Positions 1-12,200 of a stretch of 64,000 nucleotides of DNA are shown piece after piece. The notes below the pieces were generated by a model, which made no database searches, was not told the origin of the DNA, and saw only the letters and a list, made by a program, of their open reading frames with translations. Position 1 is the stretch's first letter. Each line of letters starts with the position of its first letter. Origin of the DNA: Procambarus clarkii (taxonomy: Eukaryota; Arthropoda; Malacostraca; Decapoda; Cambaridae). The DNA is taken from contig NC_091152.1 of assembly GCF_040958095.1 (NCBI RefSeq), positions 15,856,213 through 15,920,212 on the forward strand. Direction: 5' to 3'. Both the position numbers and the translations under genes were made by a program.

Positions 1-186
1 GATCCAGATAGCCATTCCAAAATTTAATTAATACCTTGCCTTAGAAGGTAAATAATGTTTTCATACTTTATTCGTGATCACTTTACATGATTTTCTGCAT
101 TGCATTACCACAAAAAACATATTGGATTGTTAGAATTACTTTGGTTGAGTTGTGCATTATGTTAAATTTGGATGCTGGTAAACTAG

Positions 187-262
187 GGTACATTTGACAA
201 GCCTCCGGCTTCCTGCCATTGTCGAGGTGACTAGAGAGATAGTGGCCTACAGTCAAATTCAG
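187..262 (+). CDS. C2CD3: C2CD3 window exon 1 (N-terminal domain start)
   Basis: Encodes SLRLPAIVE..YSQIQ, which resembles the start of the conserved C2CD3 N-terminal domain (SLPPLVE in the human protein). The donor at 263 is clear (CAG|GTAAAT). The acceptor is uncertain: AG at 185-186 or at 200-201, both with weak pyrimidine tracts. The frame closes upstream at 179-181 (TAA). Confidence 0.55.
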
Positions 263-3200
263 GTAAATCTACTCTTCCCTTCTTGGAGCACTGCCTTTAC
301 ATGGGGAAGACTTTATGCTCTGATGGCCAGACGGGCAGTCAAGTTGTTTGTCAAGTCTATTTTCCAGCCGAAGAATAGGAGACCAAATAAAATATTACAT
401 GCACTAGGGATAAACCTGTTAATCCTGTTGAGCCACATGCCTTTGTTCTTCTCTAGTTTGATCCTGGTGGGAAGTTGAGCCAAGATTTACATATCTTGCT
501 CAGAGGTTAGGCAAATTGTATTTTTTACAATGCCAGTTTAAAATCTGGAATTGCTAGGTCCCTACTGTTCTAGTTTTGAAAATGAATATGTAAGTTTTAT
601 GTGGTTATTCACATTTTATAATGCTTCTGTTACAGGGTCGCCTTGATCTCATTTTTGGGCGTCCTGCAATATTCCCACCTGCAAAACCTACACAGTCATA
701 TATCTTCACATTCCGGTGGTGGGGTGATACAAGACCCTGTATTTTACGGTAATGTACATACAGTGCTGTACGGCATTTTCATTTGTATTGTATATTATAA
801 TTTTGACTTTTGAAATATTTAAAGGTTCAGAGAGTACACAAAAATCACATAAGCTTTCACAGGCCTCCCTTAAACAGATGCCATTTTGGAAAAACAAAAA
901 AGTCATGGGCACCATTGCTAGGTGTGAAAGCCTCAGTATTGAGTGACCAACCAAGGCTGGTGCATGCAGCTTGTGACCACAGCACCGCTGTTCAGCTTGT
1001 GACCACAGCACCGCTGTTCAGCTTGTGACCACAGCACCGCTGTTCAGCTTGTGACCACAGCACCGCTGTTCAGCTTGTGACCACAGCACCGCTGTTCAGC
1101 TTGTGACCACAGCACCGCTGTTCAGCTTGTGACCACAGCATCGTTTAAAAGTGACGAAATATATATGTAACTGTTATTATTTTATGATAGTATCAAAGCA
1201 GAGCCTGACTGTGATAAAGACTATGTACACTATTCAGATATCAGTGAACACAATGTTGTTTTTGATGATCACAGCACGAGGCAGGCATTCATGGCACTCT
1301 GCCATTGTTTGGTCCTTCTACGCATCTTGAAGTGACAGCTCGTGTTCCTATGCAAAGTAAACGTGTGGAAAATTATTAATTTTCTGGATTTTGTGCCTAG
1401 AATTATTGATGTGTGGTATGTTGGGAGGAGAAATTTTGCAGAGTTTGGTAGCGTCATCGGCTGATTAGCGTGTGGTGTCGCAATGCTGTTTGGACTCACA
1501 AGACCAGCCAAGTGGTTTGTTATGGTGTGCAAAAATATAGATAGTTATATATATAGCATTTGTATATAGTGTAAAAGCAGCAAAAACAGTATATTTTATT
1601 GTTCAAAGAATATAATATTTAAATAATATTAGTGATACGAATACTGTATATCTATGTGTACCAATATACTATACTTTCTATGATACAAATAATATTATTG
1701 ACAGCCCAATAAAACATTGCACTTGAAAAATCCATGGTAAATCATTCAAAATACTATACAAAGAAAATATAAATTCAATGCATGCTAATATAATTTAGTG
1801 CAAAATATGCGTGACTAGGCTGAACCCTGATAACCAGTTGTAAGGTCATTACATTTGCCAGAAACATAATGGTGCATGAAAGTGTAGATAATTATATAAA
1901 TAGTGTATATGCTATGTTATAACAGCAAAAACACTTGATTTATTGTTCTAAGAATATAACAATTGTATCACTAATATGAAATGTTAGATTCAAACAAAAA
2001 CAAAGTTTGAATATTTTCTTGTGCATTGAGAGGTTGTCAGGTATTAACAGGTGCAGAGCCCCAGGGGTTAATAATGCCCTAGAAGGTAATGAAGGCTTTC
2101 AGGATTTTTCCCCAATATGACAAAAGATTATCAGAGGTCTCTAGTGTAGTCAGGCCTGGCCTCAGGCCGGGGTTGGGGAGTAGAACAACTCCCAGAACCC
2201 CATGAAGTAGGTATCAAGCATGTAGAATGACGTCCACATGGCATCTTTAGGAATTTTGAACAATACGGCACATTAAATCATTCACAAATGATAGAAGTAT
2301 TGTTGGTCTATCGTTAGAGAATGATGGGAGCAGTTTAGGAATTAATATGTAAGAAGTAATAACAAATGAAAGGATGATTGTTAATGTGATAAGCTGATAA
2401 AAATGCATAATCATTATTTAATCATTTTATTTAACATCACAAAGTTTTGATAATTAAATAGACCCATGTTTTATAATAAGGTATTGCAGCGGTCATCTTA
2501 TTTCAAAAGACATTACAATTTTGAAGGGATTCTTGATACCTTTATTTTACTTTGTCATTATGTATGTTAAATTGCTAATGCTATTTTTTTTGTTTCCACA
2601 GACTTCCTCCAGAGAAAAGTGAAGCAAGAATCACATACTATGTCACATGCGGTCCTCAGTCATTTCGTCAGTATCTCTGTGACAGCAAAAGCTTACATGT
2701 GAATCTCAAGATAGGTGGAGGAGACAATACGGAAGCAGTGGAAGATGGCAGAATATCTTCTGGGAAGCAAATGCAAAGCCCAAGAAAAGCTGAATGCGAC
2801 ACACCAAGACAAAAGTTACTCAGGCGTCAGCTAAGACTTAAAAAAGGATGGCAGGATGGTGATGTTATAGGGATCTTTATACTTCCAGATTTAAAGTTGA
2901 ATTCACGAGGGGACTATGTCTATGAAGGTCGAATTATAGATTCTTGTGCTGACATAATTGGTACAGTTGTTGTCACCATGGTCTTTATGGAAGGTACTCT
3001 TGAAGATTTCCAACAAATAAAGATCCAGAATGAAGAACAATCTTATCTCCATGAAAACAATACGCAAGGAAAGACGGATGATGCCAAGTCTAAACCGCGT
3101 GCATCGGGAATTCCAATTTTGGGGTCACATGGTAGCAAGTCTTTGAAAACGCGAACAGAAGGTTACAGACCAAGAAGTCGAAGTGGCAGCTTCAGAGATT

Positions 3201-6200
3201 CACTCAGACAAAAGTGTGATAAATTAAGATCTCCTAAGAAACATGAAGAAAATGCTCTTGATTTAGGAACTCAGGAGAAAGAAAACCAGGCACCACATAG
3301 AACAAAAGCTGGCAGTTTCACAAAAGTGGGAAGAGAAGATACTTTACAGCAAGATAAACTTCAAGTTTGGAAACATAGTAATTTACAAGCTGAAAATCAA
3401 GTTAATCCACATGTTAAAGAGACAGATAATTCACCTTTAGGGCAACAAGCGTGTGTTCCAGGGCTCCCACTAGTGGGATGGGAAGAAACTTCACAAGTAA
3501 TGAAACAAGTTGGACGTGAAGGAAATGCACACGGGATGTCACATGGAAGCCCTCACGGGGTACGTCACGTGATACCTCAGGTAACACCGAGGAAGAATTC
3601 ACAGGTGACACAACAGGACAGCCCACAAGTTGTGCGCAGAGAGAGAAAATCTCAAGATGGTATTTTTGCCAGGGAACGGCCAGCAAGTTGGGGTCTGTAT
3701 CCTCTGTTAGATGGAGCTGATCCACATTCTTTAGTTGGTATGTTCTTAATTGCAATTGCTTAGTTCTTTTAGTTTAGTAACTTTCCCTTTAAATTAATTA
3801 TGTATTTAGTTCTTAAAATGAGAACTAAAGCAATCTATTTCATAATCTGTCTTTTTATTTATATCTGTAAGAGATACTGTCTTTCTTTATATTAATTATG
3901 TATTACAGTCAGCCAAGTGCTTTATGAATGCCTTTTTTCCAAAAATGCCTGTTATCTGATTTGAGTTAGTTTGAATAACTGGTGGAGCAAGCAGGCTGAT
4001 TAAAAATGTGCAATAAAGATGGAACTAGTTTGCCCAGATACTGTACACAGCGCTACTTAAGCGGTGTTCATACACTAATGGATGGATCAAAAGCTTTAAA
4101 CTCTGTCATGGCCTTAGAGTACATGATAAAAGGCAGTTCTTGGTGATCTATAGCTTTCAGTTTTGTTGTATATAGTATTAGAAAAACCTTCAGAATGAGA
4201 ACGTAATGAACATTAACTTCAAAACAACTGATATTACATTCAAAACAACTGAGACTAATGAGTTTCTTTCTTATTCTTTCATTAGATTCAGGTGCAGTCA
4301 AGGCTGAGGACCTTCCTATCCTTTTGCAAGTTTTAAGAGGCCGGTCACCCAACCTTGAAATTTCCAATCTGGATCCTGAGACCCAAAAGCTCCTTGATGG
4401 CCTTGATCTCTCCACTAGCTCTATTAGTGCTGATTCTTCTGGGAGAAAAACATCTCACATTCAGGAATCTGGAACAGAAAACCATACAGGAAAGGCCAGG
4501 AGCCCAATGTACAGTGTATTTAAGAGTGCTCAAAATGATAATGTTAATTTCTCAGGGGTATCCATGACCTCTGGAATATGGCCATTGGAAGAAGGCAAAA
4601 ATGCTTCAGAAAAAAGTAAAATTTTGGCTCCCAAATCAGCGATGGACAAGATCATTTCACGCGATAACTCAAAATTTGGATCACCGCGAAGAGTTCAGCA
4701 AGGCATGAATGCACGAACAAAAATTCCTACGTCACAGGTTAACAGAACTCCTGTAAAAGCTTGTCGAACACTCATATCACATACAGTGACAGACGAGAAA
4801 CCACCTTTCCCAGTCAAGGACTTAATTATGGATTCAAAGGACATTAAAGAAAGCGTTAATTGTGAAAAGATAGCTCCAAGTAAATATGGATCAGAAGGTT
4901 TGTTTATCTTACTTTCATTTTTACAAATGCTAACACATGTTTCTTGGAGCATGAAATTGCCAGATACCCTACTCGACAAAGGTATGGGCAACCCTGTTCA
5001 GGGCGGAGCGTACTTATGGCATAAATAGGAATGATAGTTGTATGTGTATATTGTATGTGAAATATGAGACAGAAGTTAGTGCCGAGTACATAACATCAGG
5101 GGAGATGTCACATACCCGACTTCCCGGAAGCACACAGCTGGTAGGCTCATTTAGCCCTGGGCATTCATAGTGAGTGATTGCGTTGTGCGTCTTGCTCTGG
5201 CACCTTGTGTTCTGTTATCGCAGTTAACGGTGGTGTTGGTGTTATGGCCTCCAGGGAGCCGGAGAACCCCCGTGACATCATGTACCCAGTGCTAACTTCT
5301 GTCTCGCATAGTGTGTCACCAACACAACTGTCATTCTTTTTATACCATAAGTTTGCACCGCCTACTTATGGCAGGATGCTCGAGTCGAACATACTGTTCC
5401 ATATAATTTTGTTGAGTACTGTATAGTATATATTTAGGATTTTGTTTTGAGTGTACAGTACTGTACAGTCCTTTTAACTGCATAGCTACATAATAACTAA
5501 TTCGGTTATTTCTAAGACATTAACAAAGCCAAAAGACTTCATATTTCAAAAAAAAATTCTGGATAGTCTTTTTGAAGTACAAAACTTGAAGAGTCACACT
5601 GAAAGGGTAAACAAGTTCATTTTATTGTATAATCAACACATATTTTAGTGTTTGATAAGTACTAGTATTTAAACATTGTCACCTGCTAGGTTGTGCAAAA
5701 TTAAAAAGTTTATTTAGTGTGGCTTCTTGAGCTTTGTGCTTCAGGAAGGTTGTTTTTGAAGGGCTCTTGGCGGCTCTCTGAAGCTATCCCACTTGGATGG
5801 TTCTGCCCTACTGAGGTACATCAGCCATAGGAGTCAAGTATGGCCGACTGCAGACCATTGCCAGAACCTGGCCCCCTCAGAGACACTGGAAGCAGGGATC
5901 ATTATAATCACCCTCGCCAAGAAAATATCCAGAAAGTATATGAAGCAATACAGTTAACTGTAAGATTCATAGAAAATGAAGCACTGAAACAGCTAAATAA
6001 TTTCACAAAAAATATACAGTTCTCTGGAACAAGCCCGAATTCCCCTAGTTACGACTAGCCAGTAACAGGTGGCTGCACCCTGGAAGCTTCTGGATTCTGT
6101 ACCATCTTGCCTCAATCCTGTCACTAATGTTGATGAATACAAACCACCTCTGATAACTAATTATAAGTAAAAAGAATGTAGCGACTCTGGCTTTTCTAGA

Positions 6201-9200
6201 TACAGTAAGTATGAGCCATCCTTTGGATGCTGTTGCTTCAGGCATCAGTATTTGCTTCACGAGCATGTGTGTTTCAAGCCTTACTTGTTGTGTGGACTTT
6301 GTCTATTCTTTGCTTGTTGCTACATGTGTTTAGGACTACTCTTTACTAATGGCTTGTTTAGCATTGGACCTTCTCTGACAAAGTGATTTCTCTGGTGAGT
6401 TCAGGAGTTCCTCCCTGAGGGGCCAGGCTACTGTGTAGAGTGCCTCACCCTTAGTTCTGTAAATAGGGTCTTGGCTGCCTGGTATCTTGTCAACATAGCT
6501 GGCCCTCTGCAGCCTTGTGTTGCCTTGGGGTGTCTGTCGCAGCTGTCTGTTTCTCGTTTGTGTTGATGCCTGCAGTGCTTCTGCCTCCCTGGTAAGTCCC
6601 CTGTTTTTTACTTTCTCTGTGGGTAGTTAGCTTCATGGAGCAGACAGGTTCTCCACATAAAACCAGCTTTGAATGTAATGAAACACCAGTTTCTGGGCGA
6701 GCCCCGGAGGCTCCCTGACACACTCCTTCCCTCCAGTCGGCCACTCTTTATCATTCAAGAACTGGCTGGTGGTGGCCTAGCTCACCCAGGCCAGCTTCCC
6801 CTATTCCCCAACGAGTGGGAAGTGGAGCTAACTAGCAGGGGGTTGGTTAGAAGTCGTCTTTGTTTTCTTATAGGGGGAGTTCTCCTGATATTGTGAGGGG
6901 GGCTGGTCTCATTTTTCGACCATGCAGTAGTCTGTTTTGATTCGCCTATCTTTCTGGGTGCTTCCCTGTTAAATGGCAAGATCAAATTTAAATATAAAGT
7001 GAACAAATCCACAAGGGCCATGATGAGGATTCGAACCTGCGTCTGGGAGCATCCCAGACACTGCCTTAATCGACTGAGCTACGATTTGCCCTTGTGGATT
7101 TGTTCATTTGATGCATCACGTTAGTGTGATCTCTGTGTGTGTTAAATATAAAGTGTTCATGAGCCATTGTTCTCTGTGCCTGTTTGAGGGTGCCATGATC
7201 TGGCTTGTGGTCCCTGGTAGGCAACAAGAACTCTGTGACTGATGACTCTAAATATTATGGCACTTAAGCAGTAAGCTAGCTTCAGGGAGCCTCTGGGGCT
7301 CACCCAAAACCTGGCATTTCATTACACTGAATGCTGGTTTTATTGTGGAGCAGAAATGTAACCTTATTAATAGCTTGCAGCCTAATGGAAATCTGGCTCT
7401 GAATTATGAGCGGAAGACCTAAATGCCTGTTCAGAACACATCATTTTCATTAGTTGGGTACTGCCTTTTCTGTTAAATAATATTTGGTCAGTTCACCTAA
7501 TAGATTGAGATTTTTTAATGTATACATTACTAATAAATATCTGACATGTATATCTTGGCAGAAGTTTAGCATCTGTATCCCAGCACTAATCATGTATTTT
7601 GCAACTAAATATGTCCCATTTAATTCTTTATTTGTATTATTTCATCTTGTATAATATCTTTTGTCTGGCTTTGTTTGTTATTAGTAAATATACATTTCCC
7701 AATACAGACGAGGGATCGGTGCTGATAGTCGACATAGGAACACTAATTCTGGCACCGCCATTGTTGCCTCCAAAGCCCTTGAATAACGCAGAAAAGGTTT
7801 CTGGTAAGTATTTTTAATTAAATAGTTTGTCACATGTGACAACATTAATACTTTATTACACTTCATTCATTGAATTTTTTGAGCTTCGGCTCATTCATCC
7901 CGCCACTCAACTGTCAATCTACTTGTGTGCAGGTTCCTGAGCTTATTGAGCTCTATCATATCTACATTTGAAACTGTGTATGGAGTCTGCCTTGAGATGA
8001 TTACCTAAGTAGTAATTGCACGAGAAGAAAAGGCGAGAAAATGGGCTCAATATAGGAAGAGGCTTAACCTTCAAACACTCCAACACTACATGCAAGCAAG
8101 AAACAAATACTCAACAGTGAGGAGAGAAACTGCTGTGAAAGTTTGAGGTGGAAACCAAGTACCCAAATGAGCTACAAAGACATTAGAAAAGAACTTTTTT
8201 AATTTTAAGAATGTGTGCATGTGTGTGTGTGTGTATGCCAGTGCTTACCTATCATTGATTAAAGTAGCATATTTTCTTCAAGTTATACAGTGAAATGACT
8301 GACAAATTCTTCTTTTAATACATTCAACTTGCAGAGCTCCCATACAGGGTACCTACCCCCACCTTGTGGCTATCTTGTAGAGGTTCTGGGGATCAATGGT
8401 TTCATGGCCCGGTCTCCGACCAGGTCTCTCGGTTGGTTGTCTGGTCAACCAAGCTATTGGATGCAGCTGCTCGCATCCTGATGGATGAATCACAGTCTGG
8501 TTGATCAGGTATTCTTTGGGGGTGTTTGTTGAGTTGTCTCTTGAACACAGTGAGGCCAGCCAGTTATACCCATTATGTGTAGCGGAAGTGTGTGTTGAAA
8601 AGTCATGAGCCCTTGATGTTGATATAGTTCTCCCTCAGCATACCGTATCAGCAAAATTACTGTATCTAGCGGTACTTGGAAAAACTATAGTAAAAACATT
8701 TGCAATATGAAGAAAATAAGATATATTCAATCTGTGCTGTTATAATTTCATGTAAACAATACAGGAAGAGGTTGAACTCTGGTTACTAGTAATAAGGTTA
8801 TTATAATCACCAGAAATGCTTAGTGGTTTGTAATCATGCACAAAAATGTACATAGTTATACTGTATATAACATGTGTGTGTATATAATGTAATAACAGTA
8901 AAAACACTATTTTATTGTTTTAAGAATGATTTAGTGGAATACTCAAATGTACTAAAGTTTTACAAATATTTTAATTGTAGATGGCATTAACATCTGCCAA
9001 ATTACGTGTACTGTATTGATTTAAGAACTGCGATAACGTTATCCCAAAACCAAAGTGTTAAACACCCTCGGGTTCTCCGAGTGGTTGATTGGAAAAAGTT
9101 TGTTTAAAATCCCCACTTGCATTACCACACAACAAAAAGAGTCAAGTCTGTTCTTCATTGGCTTGTGTCCTGGCAATGACAATCCTCTTGAGTGATATAG

Positions 9201-12200
9201 TTCCTCTTCGGCATCATTTTCCTAAACAATCCTCTCTCATCACAGTTGAGCCCTTGTTGGGGGAATAAAACTCTCGGCCTCTACATACTGTAGTCACTAA
9301 ACTCGATGACAAATTTCTTGGCAGCATCTTTGTTAGAAGCCTCCCCATGCTACACACTCTGAATTCCACCTAAATTTCTCTAACCACCCATGAACACTTC
9401 ACTATGAGCCCTCAGTTCAGGGATTTAGTTTCCAATTTAGGTCCCAATTAGTTCATTCGAATGAGGTACCACGACATATCAAAACCCAATGGAAACGTTG
9501 AACTTCATATGTCAAAGATTGTAGGGAAGACGGGGTACCACGAGCATAGCTCTCATCCTATACAGTGGAACTTCGAGTGACGAGTGCCTCAATCTATGAG
9601 CATTTCGAATAACGAGCTCGCCACTTGGTGAAAATTTGTCTCAATTGACGAGCTTTCGTTTGATTAATGAGAAAACAGTCTCTAACAGTCTCCGTGGTGT
9701 AGTGGTAAGACACTCGCCTGGCGTTCCGCGAGCGCTATGTCATGGGTTCGTATCCTGGCCGGGGAGGATTGACTGGGCGCAATTCCTTAACTGTAGCCTC
9801 TGTTTAACGCAACAGTAAAATGTGTACTTGGATGAAAAAACGATTCTTCGCGGCAGGGGATCGTATTCCAGGGACCTGCCCGAAACGCTACGCGTACTAG
9901 TGGCTGTACAAGAATGTAACAACTCTTGTATATATCTCAAAAAAAAAAAAAAAAAGCACAGGGTGCTTCCTAGCGTTCCCCCTGGTTCTCGCAAATTCTC
10001 AGACACCTCCGACGATGCAAATAACTGTTTTTTTGTTTTAAAGATGCTAATGATGCTGGGATGTGAAGGGGGTGACTGCTGTAATGTTGCAAAGCATTGA
10101 TTTTTGTTTTTTAGACAAAATTAGAAGAAAAAAAATCGAAAAAATTTGAAAAAAGAACAAATGTCAAAAAGAATCGTTGAATGTATGTCAGGTAGGCTGC
10201 CCCATTATTTAAAAAATTGAATATCATATTGATTTTTTCATTGGTGGAACGGATTAATTTTATTTCTATTATTTTAAATGGGGAAATTCGTTTTGAAAGA
10301 CGAGCTTTTCACATGACGAGCTCGGTGCCGGAACGGATTAAATTCGTTAATCGAGGTTCCACTGTAATTACAATTAGGTAATTATACTCTAAAACACAAA
10401 CAACCAATCCTATTAACACCATATAATTGTTGTATTATAATAGGTCTCCACAAGGTGGCCTATTTCTTGATTGACCTTATGTAATCAAACCATTTATACA
10501 GTGCCACTAGATTTATCAGTGTATTAGATTTATTAATATAATAGTGGTATTTATTATTATTATTTGTTAAGTTTTATATATAAATTTAAATTTGTGTTAC
10601 TTTATCAGAATGTTTTATCTTTACCACAATTTTTTTTGTTTAGGTGTTCGAGTGATGCACCGTAGCCGTGTGTGTTATTTAACAACTTTAGACGTAAATC
10701 TACCTGGATTAGACATCCCTCCTGAATGGGAAATGGCTCAGACGTGTGCTTCAAGGCAGCTTGTTGATCACGGTAAGGTATTTACCTGAAAATTTTGTGT
10801 TAAAAATCATATTTACAGGTACTGTACTCAAAGATGTATTCCTTAGTTGCTCCGCCGGGCTTATGTACTGGCTGTTACTAGTCGGGTTAGGAAATGCCGG
10901 GTTAGGGAAATGCCGGGTACCGTTAGACGTCAGGCTGCGAGCAGCCGCGTCTAACAGCCTGGTTGATCAGTCCAGCAACCAGGAGGCCTGGTCGACGACC
11001 GGGCCGCGGGGACACTAAGCCCCGGAAGCACCTCAAGGTAGCCTCAAGGTAGGTAGGTACCCGTGAGACTCAATGTCTACCGGGGACAGAGGCTTTCACA
11101 TTTTTCATATTGTGAGCACTATAAAGTGCCAGGAACATTGGGATCAAAGATTAACTCTGTACTGTGTCAGTCCACTCATAATGCAATGAGTGAGCAACAC
11201 AAGACACCCAAACTCTTCAGGAATTTGTTTTGGAAATTACCAAAATACCAAATTAAATTTGTAATAACTACTAAACTTGCCCCGGACTGCCACTTGTGGC
11301 AGTCCGGGAATGAGCTCACTCATACTCTCCAGCCCCAGTGTAACACCCTAGCATTAACCCCCCCTGGGCTGTGCTACTGTTTATACAAGGCAATGCCCTG
11401 TTGTGTGGAAACAAATGAAATAAAATTTTCCTATTAACTTTGTTAACCATTAGACAGCAGTTATTGTCGTTTGTCGATTCACGGAGTAATACGGTTATCG
11501 TCATATGACGATTTAAACAATTACTGTCTGGGTTTTACATGTATGATGCAAATATGGATATAATAGCTCTCTGTGGATGTAATGAACTTTAAAAAAATCC
11601 TGCTACCATTTCATGGTCCTTGTATTAGGAGGAGCCAGCCATTATACAGTATGACCATTTCTCCATGGCCACTGTCTAAGGGTTTAAAATTGTTCCCTCA
11701 TCACAGAAAAGTAAAAAAAATTGTGACTTACTTTAGCCATGGGAAGGTGAGGAAATCTCATAATAATGTCAGGGGCCTGACAGCTGAGTGGACAGCGCTT
11801 CGGATTCATAGTCCTGAGGTTCCAGGTTTGATCCCCGGTGGAGGCAGAGACAAATGGGCAAAAAGTTTTTCACCCTGATGCCCCTGTTACCTAGCAGTAA
11901 ATAGGTACCTGGGCGTTAGACTGCTGCTACGGGCTGCTTCCTGGGGATGTGTAACAAAAAGGAGGCCTGGTCGAGGACCGGGCCGCAGTCCTGATCTGCG
12001 GGGACGCTAAGCCCCGAAATCACCTCCAAGATAACCTCAAGATGTCACAATTCTCGCCCGTTCATGGAGGAATCACCCTGTGGAGGTCGTCATGGGCCAG
12101 GCGTGGGGGCAGCAGTTGCCACGCAGATATTTGTATATATTTAGTTCAACATCACTGATTAGTTTTCACATTTTATTTTTGCATTAATATTATTCAATAC

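Noticed and set aside
967-1140. Regular repeats as a CRISPR array
   Set aside because: The copies are directly adjacent with no unique spacers, and the DNA is eukaryotic: a minisatellite.
4898-5028. C-terminal extension of C2CD3 exon 4 to its stop codon
   Set aside because: Read-through past a usable donor into sequence without conservation; downstream exons continue the protein in phase.
5840-6058. 72-codon open frame MADCRPLPEPG
   Set aside because: Its first part is family-A repeat sequence seen at several other places.
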